Source of the DNA: CAZYTM01 sp964649725
GTDB taxonomy: Bacteria > Desulfobacterota > Desulfuromonadia > Geobacterales > Geobacteraceae
Assembly (NCBI GenBank): GCA_964649725.1
Contig: CAZYTM010000008.1
Coordinates: forward strand, 116,601 to 180,600
Length of the DNA stretch: 64,000 nucleotides
Direction of reading: 5' to 3'
Shown here: piece after piece, positions 26,748 through 34,844 of the stretch
Numbering within the stretch: the stretch's first letter is position 1
Layout: each line of letters begins with the position of its first letter
Notes under the pieces: model-generated
The model's database searches: none
What the model was told of the DNA's origin: nothing
Seen by the model: only the letters and a program-made list of their open reading frames with translations
Program-made: the position numbers and the translations under genes

Positions 26748-26950
26748 AGAGCTCAAAGGTGAAAGATGTAAGCTCAAAGGTGAAAGGTGAAAGATGTAAG
26801 CTCAAAGGTGAAACGTGAAAGGTGAAATGTGAAAGTAAAGCCTTAACTTTGACCCTTGAGCCTTGAGCTTTCAGCATCTTTCCCCGTTCCCCGTTCCCCG
26901 TTTCCCATTCACCATTCACCATTCACCGCTTCCCTACCGTTCACCGCTCC
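26748..26950. repeat. Heptanucleotide array between cheW and MCP (pair 1)
   Basis: A purine-rich arm (AAAGGTG units, about 26748-26830) is followed by a pyrimidine-rich arm (TTCCCCG and TTCACCA units, about 26875-26950) that ends at the cheW stop codon. The arms are partly complementary (AAAGATG...AGCTCAA against TTGAGCT...CATCTTT). The same arrangement recurs at pair 3 and partly at pair 2. Confidence 0.8.
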
Positions 26951-27460
26951 TCACCCGTTCACCACCATCTGCTCCTCTTCGCCATACCCCTGGGTCAGCT
27001 CCAGTTCGGCAGCAGAGAAGACCTTGTCGATATCGAGGATTATGACGAAGCTCTCGTCCCTCTTCCCCATGCCGCGGATGAAGTCGGTATTGAGCTTGGT
27101 GCCGATGCGCGGCGCCGGTTCGATCTGCTCCGGTTCCAGGTCGAGCACCTCCTGCACCGAATCGGCCATCGCCCCCAGCACCGTACTCTCGCCGTCAATG
27201 CCGATCTCGACGATGATGACGCAGGTGTTGACCGTCTTCTCTGTCATCGCCATGCCGAACTTGAGCCGCATGTCGACCACCGGCACCACGTTGCCCCGCA
27301 GGTTGATCACCCCACGCATGAACTCCGGGGTCTGCGGTACTTTGGTGACCGTGGTGAAGTCGAGTACCTCACGCACCTTGGCGATGTCGAGGGCAAAGAC
27401 CTCTTCAGCCAGGGTAAAGGTGAGATACTGGGTAACTTCCGTAATACCAGCGACACTCAT
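26951..27460 (-). CDS. cheW: Chemotaxis coupling protein CheW
   Basis: The 169-residue CheW has YLTFTLAEEVFALDIAKVRE, MRGVINLRGNVVPVVDMRLK and FVIILDIDKVFSAAELELTQ. It is nearly identical to the CheWs at 29742-30254 and 34100-34612, differing mainly at both ends. The start has AGGAGG about 6-9 bases upstream. It pairs with the MCP that follows, and a sigma-28-like promoter lies about 150 bases upstream. Confidence 0.95.
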   Translation of the reverse strand: MSVAGITEVTQYLTFTLAEEVFALDIAKVREVLDFTTVTKVPQTPEFMRGVINLRGNVVPVVDMRLKFGMAMTEKTVNTCVIIVEIGIDGESTVLGAMADSVQEVLDLEPEQIEPAPRIGTKLNTDFIRGMGKRDESFVIILDIDKVFSAAELELTQGYGEEEQMVVNG

Positions 27461-27612
27461 ACAGATTCCTCCTTGGAGTATTTGGATTTAGGTATAAAAA
27501 TTAACCCGATGACATAGGAATAAAAATGGAGCTATGTTTTGCAGAGAGATGAAGGGGGTCTTGCCCCTCTCGTAACATTGCAGAAGATGAGGTTATTGAC
27601 AGGTTTGTAATC

Positions 27613-27639
27613 TTATCGCCGACATAGCCCTGAACTTTA
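27613..27639 (-). promoter_or_regulatory. Candidate sigma-28 (FliA) promoter for cheW-MCP pair 1
   Basis: On the minus strand TAAA (27636-27639), 15 bases, then GGCGATAA (27613-27620): 4 of 4 and 7 of 8 matches to the FliA consensus with ideal spacing. The 401-base gap (27461-27861) holds this promoter and the palindromic element at 27776-27850; I see no gene in it. Confidence 0.6.
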
Positions 27640-27775
27640 GGGAAAAATGAATTATCTGCTGGTTGAATACTATCAGGCGGGTTGCGTTTACCATCAAACT
27701 GGCAGAGGGAGGCCCGTTCCATCGGTCTCCCCCTTGTGTAAAACGTATTCTGTCAAGATTTCAAGCTGCAACCTT

Positions 27776-27850
27776 ACCACCCCTGACCCCTCCTGAAACA
27801 GGAGGGGGACTTCAAGCTCCCCTCCTTGACAAGGAGGGGCCGGGGGTGGT
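27776..27850 (-). repeat. GC-rich palindromic element, copy b (after MCP)
   Basis: This is the most complete copy. Outer arms ACCACCCCTG and CCGGGGGTGGT enclose two hairpins, CCCCTCCTG-AAACAGGAGGGG and CCCCTCCTTG-ACAAGGAGGGG. It is immediately 3' of the MCP gene ending at 27862. Confidence 0.8.
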
Positions 27851-27861
27851 CGTTTTATAAC

Positions 27862-29583
27862 TCAGAACTTCTCGAATTCGCTGTCCTGCTTGTCGCTCCC
27901 CAGGTCGAGGGCGTACCCTTCGGCGCCGACCGCCTGCTTGGTAACTGCCGCCTCCTTGACCGGGGCAGGCTTCCCGCGCTTCGCCTGGGTTATGTGGGCT
28001 ACCGCTGCTTTGCGGGAGGACTTTGGCCGTGCCTCGGCATGCAGCTCCCGCTGCGGCAGCTGCCGCACTGCTGCACGCTCGTCGATGCGGAAGAAGGAGA
28101 TGGTGCTCTGCAGCTGTTCCGCCTGGCTCGACAGCTCTTCGGCGGTGGAAGCCATCTCCTCGCTTGCACTGGCGTTCTGCTGGATCACCTGGTCGAGCTG
28201 CTGGATAGCCTTGTTGATCTGCTCGGCACCGGTATCCTGCTCCTTGCTCGCCGCGCTTATCTCCTGCACCAGTTCGGCGGTCCGCTGGATATCGGGGACC
28301 AGTTTGCTGAGCATATCGCCCGCCTTCTCCGCCACCTCGACACTGGTGGAGGAGAGTTCCGAGATCTCTGCCGCCGCCTTCTGGCTCCGCTCCGCCAGCT
28401 TCCTCACTTCACTTGCCACCACTGCGAACCCCTTGCCATGCTCGCCGGCCCGGGCCGCCTCGATCGCCGCGTTCAGCGCCAGCAGATTGGTCTGTCGGGC
28501 GATCTCCTCGATGATGGAGATCTTCCCGGCGATCTCCTTCATGGCGGTGACGGTCTCGGCCACTGCTGCGCCACCCTCCTTGGCATCACTGGCCGACTTG
28601 ATGGCGATCTTCTCGGTCTGCAGGGCGTTGTCGGAATTCTGCTTGATATTGGAGGACATCTCTTCCATGGAGGATGACGCCTCTTCCGCTGCAGCGGCCT
28701 GTTCGCTCGCCCCCTGGCTCATCTCTTCCGATCCGGAGGAGAGCTGCTGGCTCCCGGCTGCCACATTGTCCGAAGCGGACTTCACATCCGCCACCACACC
28801 CTTCAGCTTCTCCAGCATGTTGGCGATGGCAGCCAGCAACTGGCCGGTCTCATCCTTGGTCACTGCATTCACCGAAACGGTCAGGTCACCCTCGGCCAGT
28901 GAGTTGGCCACATCCACCGCCTCCCTGAGAGGGCGGACGATGCTGCGGGTGAGGAAGAAGGCTACCACTACAGCGATCAGCATGGCTGCGGCTCCCAGGC
29001 CGAGCATGATGAGCCGCGCCGTCTTGTACTCGGCTGCCGCCTCTTCGAAGCGCATCTTCGTACGCTCTGCGTTATGGCTCGCCAGTGCTTCAAGCTCGGC
29101 AACCAGCTTCCGCCCGGCCGGAGCCGCCTCCTTGGAGAGGAGCTGGTACGCCTCCTTGTCCTTCCCCGCCACAGCCAGCTCCACCACCTTGACGTTCAAC
29201 TGGGATGCGATTGCCTGGTTCTCCTTGACCTTGGCGATTATCTCCCAGGACTTCTTGTCATCCTTGCTGGTCATCTCCTCAGCCTTCTTGAAGTTGTTAG
29301 AGTACTCTTCCCGGAACTTGGTGATCCTTCCCTGGTACTCTTTCGTCTTCTCCGGGTTATCGCTCAGAATGGCGTTCCGTATATTGATGAAGATCTGGTC
29401 GATGTCATAGACCACCTCGTTGCAGAGGGCGACCCTTACATTGTTCACCTTGACGATCCGGTCCAGGTTGGCCTGGATGTCCCCCATCCCCTTCGCCCCT
29501 ACCCAGATGAGAGCCACCATCACTACCAGCAGCAGGCCGAAGCCGAGTGCCATCCGTTTGCCGATTTTCATGTTAGCCAGCAT
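27862..29583 (-). CDS. Methyl-accepting chemotaxis protein, distinct helical sensor
   Basis: The 573-residue receptor has TM1 (about 9-29; RMALGFGLLLVVMVALIWVG), a helical sensor unlike those of the neighbours (NVRVALCNEVVYDIDQIFIN, RNAILSDNPEKTKEYQ), TM2 (about 190-212), HAMP (RPLREAVDVANSLAEGDLTV), and an MCP domain with tip LALNAAIEAARAGEHGKGFA. The tail ends QDSEFEKF. From the MA domain to the C-terminus it is nearly identical, also in DNA, to the MCP at 32157-33878. That points to gene conversion or recent duplication with sensor swapping. A TarH/4HB-type sensor is the best guess for ligand binding; the ligand is unknown. Confidence 0.95.
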   Translation of the reverse strand: MLANMKIGKRMALGFGLLLVVMVALIWVGAKGMGDIQANLDRIVKVNNVRVALCNEVVYDIDQIFINIRNAILSDNPEKTKEYQGRITKFREEYSNNFKKAEEMTSKDDKKSWEIIAKVKENQAIASQLNVKVVELAVAGKDKEAYQLLSKEAAPAGRKLVAELEALASHNAERTKMRFEEAAAEYKTARLIMLGLGAAAMLIAVVVAFFLTRSIVRPLREAVDVANSLAEGDLTVSVNAVTKDETGQLLAAIANMLEKLKGVVADVKSASDNVAAGSQQLSSGSEEMSQGASEQAAAAEEASSSMEEMSSNIKQNSDNALQTEKIAIKSASDAKEGGAAVAETVTAMKEIAGKISIIEEIARQTNLLALNAAIEAARAGEHGKGFAVVASEVRKLAERSQKAAAEISELSSTSVEVAEKAGDMLSKLVPDIQRTAELVQEISAASKEQDTGAEQINKAIQQLDQVIQQNASASEEMASTAEELSSQAEQLQSTISFFRIDERAAVRQLPQRELHAEARPKSSRKAAVAHITQAKRGKPAPVKEAAVTKQAVGAEGYALDLGSDKQDSEFEKF

Positions 29584-29652
29584 TCTCTACCTCCTTTGAT
29601 CATGTTTTGTCAGAATGTAATATCTGCATCTATAATTGCGAATAGGCTATCC

Positions 29653-29752
29653 GTTCCCTGTTTCCCATTCACCATTCACCATTCACTTTTCACTTTTCAC
29701 TTTTCACTATTCACTTTTCACTATTCACCATTCACCGCTCCTCACCCGTTCA
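29653..29752. repeat. Heptanucleotide array between cheW and MCP (pair 2)
   Basis: Units ATTCACC, ATTCACT and TTTCACT with period 7 occupy the gap and run into the cheW stop codon. Only the pyrimidine-rich arm is present here. Confidence 0.8.
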
Positions 29753-30254
29753 CCGCCACTTTCTGCTCTTCCTCCTCATACCCCTGGGTCAGCTCCAGCT
29801 CGGCAGCGGAGAAGACCTTGTCGATGTCGAGGATGATGATGAAGCGCTCGTCCCTCTTCCCCATGCCGCGGATGAAGTCGGTATTGAGCTTGGTGCCGAT
29901 CCGCGGCGCCGGTTCGATCTGCTCCGGCTCAAGGTCGAGCACCTCCTGCACCGAATCGGCCATCGCCCCCAGCACCGTGCTCTCGCCGTCAATGCCGATC
30001 TCGACGATGATGACGCAGGTGTTGACCGTCTTCTCTGTCATCGCCATGCCGAACTTGAGCCGCATGTCGACCACCGGCACCACGTTGCCCCGCAGGTTGA
30101 TCACCCCACGCATGAACTCCGGGGTCTGCGGTACTTTGGTGACCGTGGTGAAGTCGAGCACCTCCCGCACCTTGGCGATGTCCAGGGCGAAAACCTCTTC
30201 ATCCAGTTTGAAGGTCAGGTACTGGGTAACCTCCGTGATACCGTTGACGCTCAT
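29742..30254 (-). CDS. cheW: Chemotaxis coupling protein CheW
   Basis: This 170-residue CheW paralogue has YLTFKLDEEVFALDIAKVRE, MRGVINLRGNVVPVVDMRLK and FIIILDIDKVFSAAELELTQ, and is almost the same as the CheW at 34100-34612. The start follows GGGGGAGGAAAA. It precedes its paired MCP (27862-29583). A terminator upstream (30388-30418) separates it from the NarL-type regulator gene, and no convincing promoter was found in the gap. Confidence 0.95.
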   Translation of the reverse strand: MSVNGITEVTQYLTFKLDEEVFALDIAKVREVLDFTTVTKVPQTPEFMRGVINLRGNVVPVVDMRLKFGMAMTEKTVNTCVIIVEIGIDGESTVLGAMADSVQEVLDLEPEQIEPAPRIGTKLNTDFIRGMGKRDERFIIILDIDKVFSAAELELTQGYEEEEQKVAVNG

Positions 30255-30387
30255 TTTTCCTCCCCCTTGCCAGCCAGTTTATATCCCCCTGTCGGGAGAA
30301 AATGATCCATAGTTCCTGTTTCGGCTAGCCATATTAAAAATACATAATCCTTATGCGAGTAGCTGCTACGCATTCCCTGATATGGAT

Positions 30388-30418
30388 AAAGGCGCCATGG
30401 CTAAGCCATGGCGCCTTT
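30388..30418 (-). terminator. Strong hairpin terminator after the NarL-type regulator
   Basis: AAAGGCGCCATGGC pairs perfectly with GCCATGGCGCCTTT around a 3-base loop (TAA). A short T-run (TTTAT) follows on either strand. Confidence 0.7.
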
Positions 30419-30445
30419 ATAAGCGCTGCAGAATATGGGGCGGGT

Positions 30446-31099
30446 TCAACAGAGCGAGGTGAGTCCTTCCCGGACTGCATATTTGGTCAATTCGGCGATA
30501 CTGAACAGGTTCAGCTTCTTCATCACCTGTTGGCGCTGTGTCTCCACGGTCTTCAGGCTGACATCGTAATGAAAGGCGATCTCCTTGGTACTCTGGCCGT
30601 CGGCAATCAGCTGCAACACCTCCCGCTCCCGGGGGGAGAGTTTGTCGAGGCTCTCTGCTGCACCATCCTCCGGCACTCTCTGCAGATACTCCTTGACCAG
30701 CAGATGGCTGATACGCGGGCCGAGATAGGTCTCATCTCCGGCAACCGTCCGGATAGCGGTGACCAGCTCTTCGAAGGTGCAGTCCTTGAGCATGTACCCG
30801 TTCGCCCCGGCCTTCAGCGCCTCCACCACAAAGCGCCGGTCAGCCTCCATGGAGAGCGCCAGGATATGCACATCCGGCATCTCCCTGGTAATCTGCCGGG
30901 TCGCCTCGATACCGTTCATCTCCGGCATCACCAGGTCCATCACCACCACCTGCGGCCGCAGTTCCCTGGCGAGTTCAATAGCTTCCAGGCCGTTGCCAGC
31001 TTCGCCAGAGACTGTCAGCCCGGGGTCCTGTTCCAGCAGGTTCCGCAACCCCTGCCGCATGATCCGGTGGTCATCGGCCAGCAAGACAGATAATCCCAT
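30446..31099 (-). CDS. NarL/FixJ-family response regulator
   Basis: The 217-residue regulator has a receiver domain (VLLADDHRIMRQGL; phospho-Asp in PQVVVMDLVMPEMNGIEA; YMLKDC) and a LuxR-type DNA-binding domain (LSPREREVLQLIADGQSTKE). ATG at 31099 is preferred because AGGAG lies 7 bases upstream; ATG 31123 lacks a ribosome site. It follows the membrane histidine kinase gene by 20 bases and forms a two-component pair with it. It is a paralogue of the regulator at 15815-16462. Confidence 0.93.
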   Translation of the reverse strand: MGLSVLLADDHRIMRQGLRNLLEQDPGLTVSGEAGNGLEAIELARELRPQVVVMDLVMPEMNGIEATRQITREMPDVHILALSMEADRRFVVEALKAGANGYMLKDCTFEELVTAIRTVAGDETYLGPRISHLLVKEYLQRVPEDGAAESLDKLSPREREVLQLIADGQSTKEIAFHYDVSLKTVETQRQQVMKKLNLFSIAELTKYAVREGLTSLC

Positions 31100-31119
31100 A
31101 ACATGACTCCTCTCTCGAT

Positions 31120-32055
31120 TCATGCAGCAAGTGGCGCAATGATCATGGTGCGGGTGCCTGACCCGGGGGCGCTCTCCACCGCCAGCCGACCGCCAAGATA
31201 CTCGATCCGCTGACGGACATTATAGAGACCGAAACCGCCGGCAGTGGCCGGTTTCAGCTGGGCCTCGGCAAGGTCGAAGCCGACCCCCTCGTCCTCGACA
31301 CAGATGCTCACTTCATCACCTTTCCGGTTGATGACTACCCGGGCTGAGCCGGTCCGGGCATGCTTGGCGATATTTATCAGAAGCTCCCGCACCGACTGGA
31401 AGATGGTGACCCGCATCTCTTCCCGGAGCGGCTTCTCCTCCTGATCATCGAGAAGCTCTACGGTCAGGCCATAATCCTTTTCCAGCTGGGCGGCAAGCCA
31501 GCCGATAGCGGCAGTGAGACCTACCGTGTTGAGGATAGGGGGAGAAAGCTGAAAAGTAAGGGACCGGATATCCTCAACCGACTGCTCGATGAGGCGTTTC
31601 ACTTCACTGCAGAGCGCCTCCTGCTTCCAGTCTGTCAATATCGTGGTGAAGGAGTTGAGTCTCATCTTTGCCAGCAGCAGGTTCTGTCCCACCTGGTCGT
31701 GCAATTCGCCGGCGATCCGCCGCCGTTCCCGCTCTTCGGCCAGGGAGAGTTCGATGGCCAGATTGTGCAGCGCCTCTTCAGCCTTGACCCGGTTCTCCAG
31801 TTCGCCTATCACCTGCTGCGTCAAGCGGAACTGGTTCCGCTGTACCCACCAGGCAATGAAGGTCGCCATAATAGTGCTGAAAAGGATGGTTATGCAGTGC
31901 GATTGCCAGAGCGTCAGGTCAGTAGCAAGCAACTCCTTGACCATCTCGAAGATGGTGAAACCGGTCAGCATGGAGATGGATATGAATAATATCCGCAGTA
32001 CCAGATGTTTTGGCAGCTTCTCGTCACCATCTTCTGACATCACATTTATTGCCAT
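31120..32055 (-). CDS. Membrane sensor histidine kinase (HisKA_3 type)
   Basis: The 311-residue kinase has two transmembrane helices (about 18-38 and 49-71) with almost no periplasmic loop, so it may sense through the membrane or through partners. A coiled coil leads to the HisKA_3 domain with phospho-His in AGELHDQVGQNLLLAK (about residue 119), then an ATPase domain (LLINIAKHARTGSARVV, DEGVGFDLAEAQ, GGFGLYNVRQRIEYLGG). It is encoded just upstream of the NarL-type regulator at 30446-31099 and shares the chemotaxis transcription unit. Confidence 0.92.
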   Translation of the reverse strand: MAINVMSEDGDEKLPKHLVLRILFISISMLTGFTIFEMVKELLATDLTLWQSHCITILFSTIMATFIAWWVQRNQFRLTQQVIGELENRVKAEEALHNLAIELSLAEERERRRIAGELHDQVGQNLLLAKMRLNSFTTILTDWKQEALCSEVKRLIEQSVEDIRSLTFQLSPPILNTVGLTAAIGWLAAQLEKDYGLTVELLDDQEEKPLREEMRVTIFQSVRELLINIAKHARTGSARVVINRKGDEVSICVEDEGVGFDLAEAQLKPATAGGFGLYNVRQRIEYLGGRLAVESAPGSGTRTMIIAPLAA

Positions 32056-32104
32056 AGTTGCACCTCAACTAGAGCTACTGCTCATTATAAACAGCTGGCC
32101 TTAC

Positions 32105-32143
32105 CACCCCTGCCCCCTCCTGTTTCAGGAGGGGGCAGGGGTG
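32105..32143 (-). repeat. GC-rich palindromic element, copy c (short perfect hairpin)
   Basis: An 18-bp perfect stem with a TTT loop (CACCCCTGCCCCCTCCTG and its complement). It is a reduced version of copies a and b, again directly 3' of an MCP gene. Confidence 0.8.
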
Positions 32144-32156
32144 ATCGTTTTACAAC

Positions 32157-33878
32157 TCAGAACTTCTCGAATTCGCTGTCGTGCTTGTCGCTCCCCAGGT
32201 CGAGGGCGTACCCTTCGGCGCCGACCGCCTGCTTGGTAACTGCCGCCTCCTTGACCGGGGCAGGCTTCCCGCGCTTCGCCTGGGTTATGTGGGCTACCGC
32301 TGCTTTGCGGGAGGACTTTGGCCGTGCCTCGGCATGCAGCTCCCGCTGCGGCAGCTGCCGCACTGCTGCACGCTCGTCGATGCGGAAGAAGGAGATGGTG
32401 CTCTGCAGCTGTTCCGCCTGGCTCGACAGCTCTTCAGCGGTGGAAGCCATCTCCTCGCTTGCACTGGCGTTTTGCTGGATCACCTGGTCGAGCTGCTGGA
32501 TAGCCTTGTTGATCTGGTCGGCACCGCTATCCTGCTCCTTGCTCGCTGCCGATATCTCCTGTACCAGTTCGGCGGTCCGCTGGATATCCGGGACCATCTT
32601 GGATAGCAGTTCACCAGCCTTCTCCGCCACCTCGACACTGGTGGAGGAGAGTTCCGAGATCTCTGCCGCCGCCTTCTGGCTCCGCTCCGCCAGCTTCCTC
32701 ACTTCACTTGCCACCACTGCGAACCCCTTGCCATGCTCGCCGGCCCGGGCCGCCTCGATCGCCGCGTTCAGCGCCAGCAGATTGGTCTGTCGGGCGATCT
32801 CCTCGATGATGGAGATCTTCCCGGCGATCTCCTTCATGGCGGTGACGGTCTCGGCTACTGCTGCGCCACCCTCCTTGGCATCACTGGCCGACTTCACTGC
32901 GATCTTCTCGGTCTGCAGGGCATTGTCAGCACTCTGTTTGATATTGGAGGACATCTCTTCCATGGAGGAGGAGGCCTCTTCTGCTGCGGCGGCCTGCTCA
33001 CTCGCCCCCTGGCTCATCTCTTCCGAGCCTGAGGAGAGCTGCTGACTCCCGGCTGCCACATTATCCGAAGCGGACTTCACATCCGCCACCACCTCTTTCA
33101 GCTTCTCCAGCATGTTCCCCATGGCGGTCAGGAGCTGCCCCGTCTCGTCCTTGGAGGTCGACTCTATCTTCACTGTCAGGTCACCGTCGGCCAGATGGTT
33201 GGAGGCCTCCACCGCCTGGTTGAGTGGCCGGGTGATGCCACGGGTGATGAACACCCCGAGCAGAACGCCGAGGGCCATTGCCAGGCAGGCGAAGATCGAC
33301 ATCAGCTTGATGGAACTGCTGGCCATCACCGTATTGTTGTCGGAGAGCTCTTTGGCCAGCTTCACCTTGGCGTCAAACATCCAGTCGACCTGCTCCTGGA
33401 TTCCCTTGCGCTCCTTTTCTATATCGCCAAACCAGAGCGCCAACGCTTCAGGCTTTTTCCCCTCCCCGATCAGCGCCTCATACTTCTTTATAAGACCGTC
33501 AAAGGCAGCTATACCCTGCTCCAGGGTCGCCATCCGCTTTTTCCCCTCTTCCGAGACCAGGGTCTTCTTGTAACTGGCCAGCAGGTTGGATATCTCCTTC
33601 TCCCGCTCAGCCACCCGCTGCTCCAGGTCCTTCATCTTTGCCTCGGAGGTGACCACCTGCATCTCCACCAGGTTGCAGCGCATCCGCTGGAAGGCGGTCG
33701 ACGCCTCGCCGATCTCGCCGAGCGGCACAGTCATCATCTGATAGAGCTTGGTATCGGCTTTATCAAGCTTCTTCAGGTTGACCACGCCGATAGTCCCGAC
33801 AATAGCCGCCATCAACGCCACGAAGATAAAGCCGGCCAAAAGTTTTGTCCCGATCTTCAAATTATGGAACCATCTCAT
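32157..33878 (-). CDS. Methyl-accepting chemotaxis protein with the same sensor family as the giant MCP
   Basis: The 573-residue receptor has TM1 (about 12-32), a four-helix sensor (35-185), TM2 (190-210), one HAMP (RPLNQAVEASNHLADGDLTV) and the MCP domain (tip LALNAAIEAARAGEHGKGFA), ending HDSEFEKF. Its sensor closely matches that of the poly-HAMP receptor (LDKADTKLYQ, TVPLGEIGEASTAFQRMR, QEQVDWMFDAKVKL), so both probably detect the same kind of signal. I chose ATG 33878 with AAAGGAG upstream over the in-frame ATG 33899. It follows its paired cheW and precedes the kinase/regulator pair. Confidence 0.95.
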   Translation of the reverse strand: MRWFHNLKIGTKLLAGFIFVALMAAIVGTIGVVNLKKLDKADTKLYQMMTVPLGEIGEASTAFQRMRCNLVEMQVVTSEAKMKDLEQRVAEREKEISNLLASYKKTLVSEEGKKRMATLEQGIAAFDGLIKKYEALIGEGKKPEALALWFGDIEKERKGIQEQVDWMFDAKVKLAKELSDNNTVMASSSIKLMSIFACLAMALGVLLGVFITRGITRPLNQAVEASNHLADGDLTVKIESTSKDETGQLLTAMGNMLEKLKEVVADVKSASDNVAAGSQQLSSGSEEMSQGASEQAAAAEEASSSMEEMSSNIKQSADNALQTEKIAVKSASDAKEGGAAVAETVTAMKEIAGKISIIEEIARQTNLLALNAAIEAARAGEHGKGFAVVASEVRKLAERSQKAAAEISELSSTSVEVAEKAGELLSKMVPDIQRTAELVQEISAASKEQDSGADQINKAIQQLDQVIQQNASASEEMASTAEELSSQAEQLQSTISFFRIDERAAVRQLPQRELHAEARPKSSRKAAVAHITQAKRGKPAPVKEAAVTKQAVGAEGYALDLGSDKHDSEFEKF

Positions 33879-33929
33879 AAAATCTCTCTCCTTTGCCATA
33901 TTGAATTAGACAGATATGTGACAGCTAGG

Positions 33930-34098
33930 TGAAACGTGAAAGGTGAAAGCTCTAAGGTGAAAGGTGAAAGGTGAAATAAAAAACTTAACTTTGACCCTTG
34001 AGCCTTCAACTTTCAGCATCTTTACCCGTTCCCCGTTCCCTGTTCCCTGTTCACCATTCACCATTCACCGCTTCCCCGCCATTCACTATTCACCGCTC
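33930..34098. repeat. Heptanucleotide array between cheW and MCP (pair 3)
   Basis: A purine-rich arm of AAAGGTG units (33930-33975) is followed by TTGACCC/TTCAAC-type sequence and a pyrimidine-rich arm (GTTCCCT, ATTCACC units, 34023-34098) that ends at the cheW stop. The layout matches that of pair 1. Confidence 0.8.
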
Positions 34099-34099
34099 C

Positions 34100-34612
34100 T
34101 CATCCGTTCACCGCCACTTTCCGCTCCTCCCCGTCATACCCCTGGGTCAGCTCCAGCTCGGCAGCGGAGAAGACCTTGTCGATGTCGAGGATCATGATGA
34201 AACGTTCTTCCCGCTTCCCCATGCCGCGGATGAAGTCGGTATTGAGCTTGGTACCGATGCGTGGCGCCGGTTCGATCTGCTCCGGCTCCAGGTCGAGCAC
34301 CTCCTGCACCGAATCGGCCATCGCCCCCAACACCGTACTCTCGCCGTCAATGCCGATCTCGACGATGATGACGCAGGTGTTGACCGTCTTCTCTGTCATC
34401 GCCATGCCGAACTTGAGCCGCATGTCGACCACCGGCACCACGTTGCCCCGCAGGTTGATCACCCCACGCATGAACTCCGGGGTCTGCGGTACTTTGGTGA
34501 CCGTGGTGAAGTCGAGTACCTCCCGCACCTTGGCGATGTCCAGGGCAAAGACCTCTTCATCCAGTTTGAAGGTGAGATACTGGGTCGTCTCACTTATTCC
34601 TGCCACTGTCAT
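34100..34612 (-). CDS. cheW: Chemotaxis coupling protein CheW
   Basis: This 170-residue CheW shows YLTFKLDEEVFALDIAKVRE, MRGVINLRGNVVPVVDMRLK and FIMILDIDKVFSAAELELTQ. ATG 34612 is chosen for its AGGAGGAG ribosome site; the frame is open to 34651. It lies downstream of cheA, with a sigma-28-like promoter at 34692-34718 in between, and upstream of its paired MCP. Confidence 0.95.
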   Translation of the reverse strand: MTVAGISETTQYLTFKLDEEVFALDIAKVREVLDFTTVTKVPQTPEFMRGVINLRGNVVPVVDMRLKFGMAMTEKTVNTCVIIVEIGIDGESTVLGAMADSVQEVLDLEPEQIEPAPRIGTKLNTDFIRGMGKREERFIMILDIDKVFSAAELELTQGYDGEERKVAVNG

Positions 34613-34691
34613 ACTGCTCCTCCTTTCAAGACAAGGATATATATCATCCATGAAGGTTTTTATTAAATAACAGGATAAGCCATTACTAATC

Positions 34692-34718
34692 TTATCGACG
34701 CCATGAATGGTTTTCTTG
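34692..34718 (-). promoter_or_regulatory. Candidate sigma-28 promoter for cheW-MCP pair 3
   Basis: On the minus strand CAAG (34715-34718), 15 bases, then GTCGATAA (34692-34699). The -10 fits well (7 of 8), the -35 poorly (2 of 4). The sequence around the -10 (AATCTTATCG on plus) is shared with the promoter at 27613. Confidence 0.4.
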
Positions 34719-34788
34719 AGGGGAAAATAAGGGATTTGCTGAAAGGGATTACGATTTTCCTGAGAAGGGGTCTATTCCATTTGCACCG

Positions 34789-34831
34789 ACCACCCCCGCC
34801 CCCTCCTATGTCAGGATGGGCCGGGGGTGGT
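34789..34831 (-). repeat. GC-rich palindromic element, copy d (after cheA)
   Basis: ACCACCCCCG...CCGGGGGTGGT arms enclose a shorter hairpin (CCCCTCCT-ATGTCAGGATGGG). It is directly 3' of cheA. Confidence 0.7.
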
Positions 34832-34844
34832 AAGGTTTACCGGT

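Noticed and set aside
25003..29410. Long plus-strand open frames (about 500 codons) opposite the MCP genes
   Set aside because: The Ser/Ala-rich translations are antisense images of the repeated MCP signalling domain.
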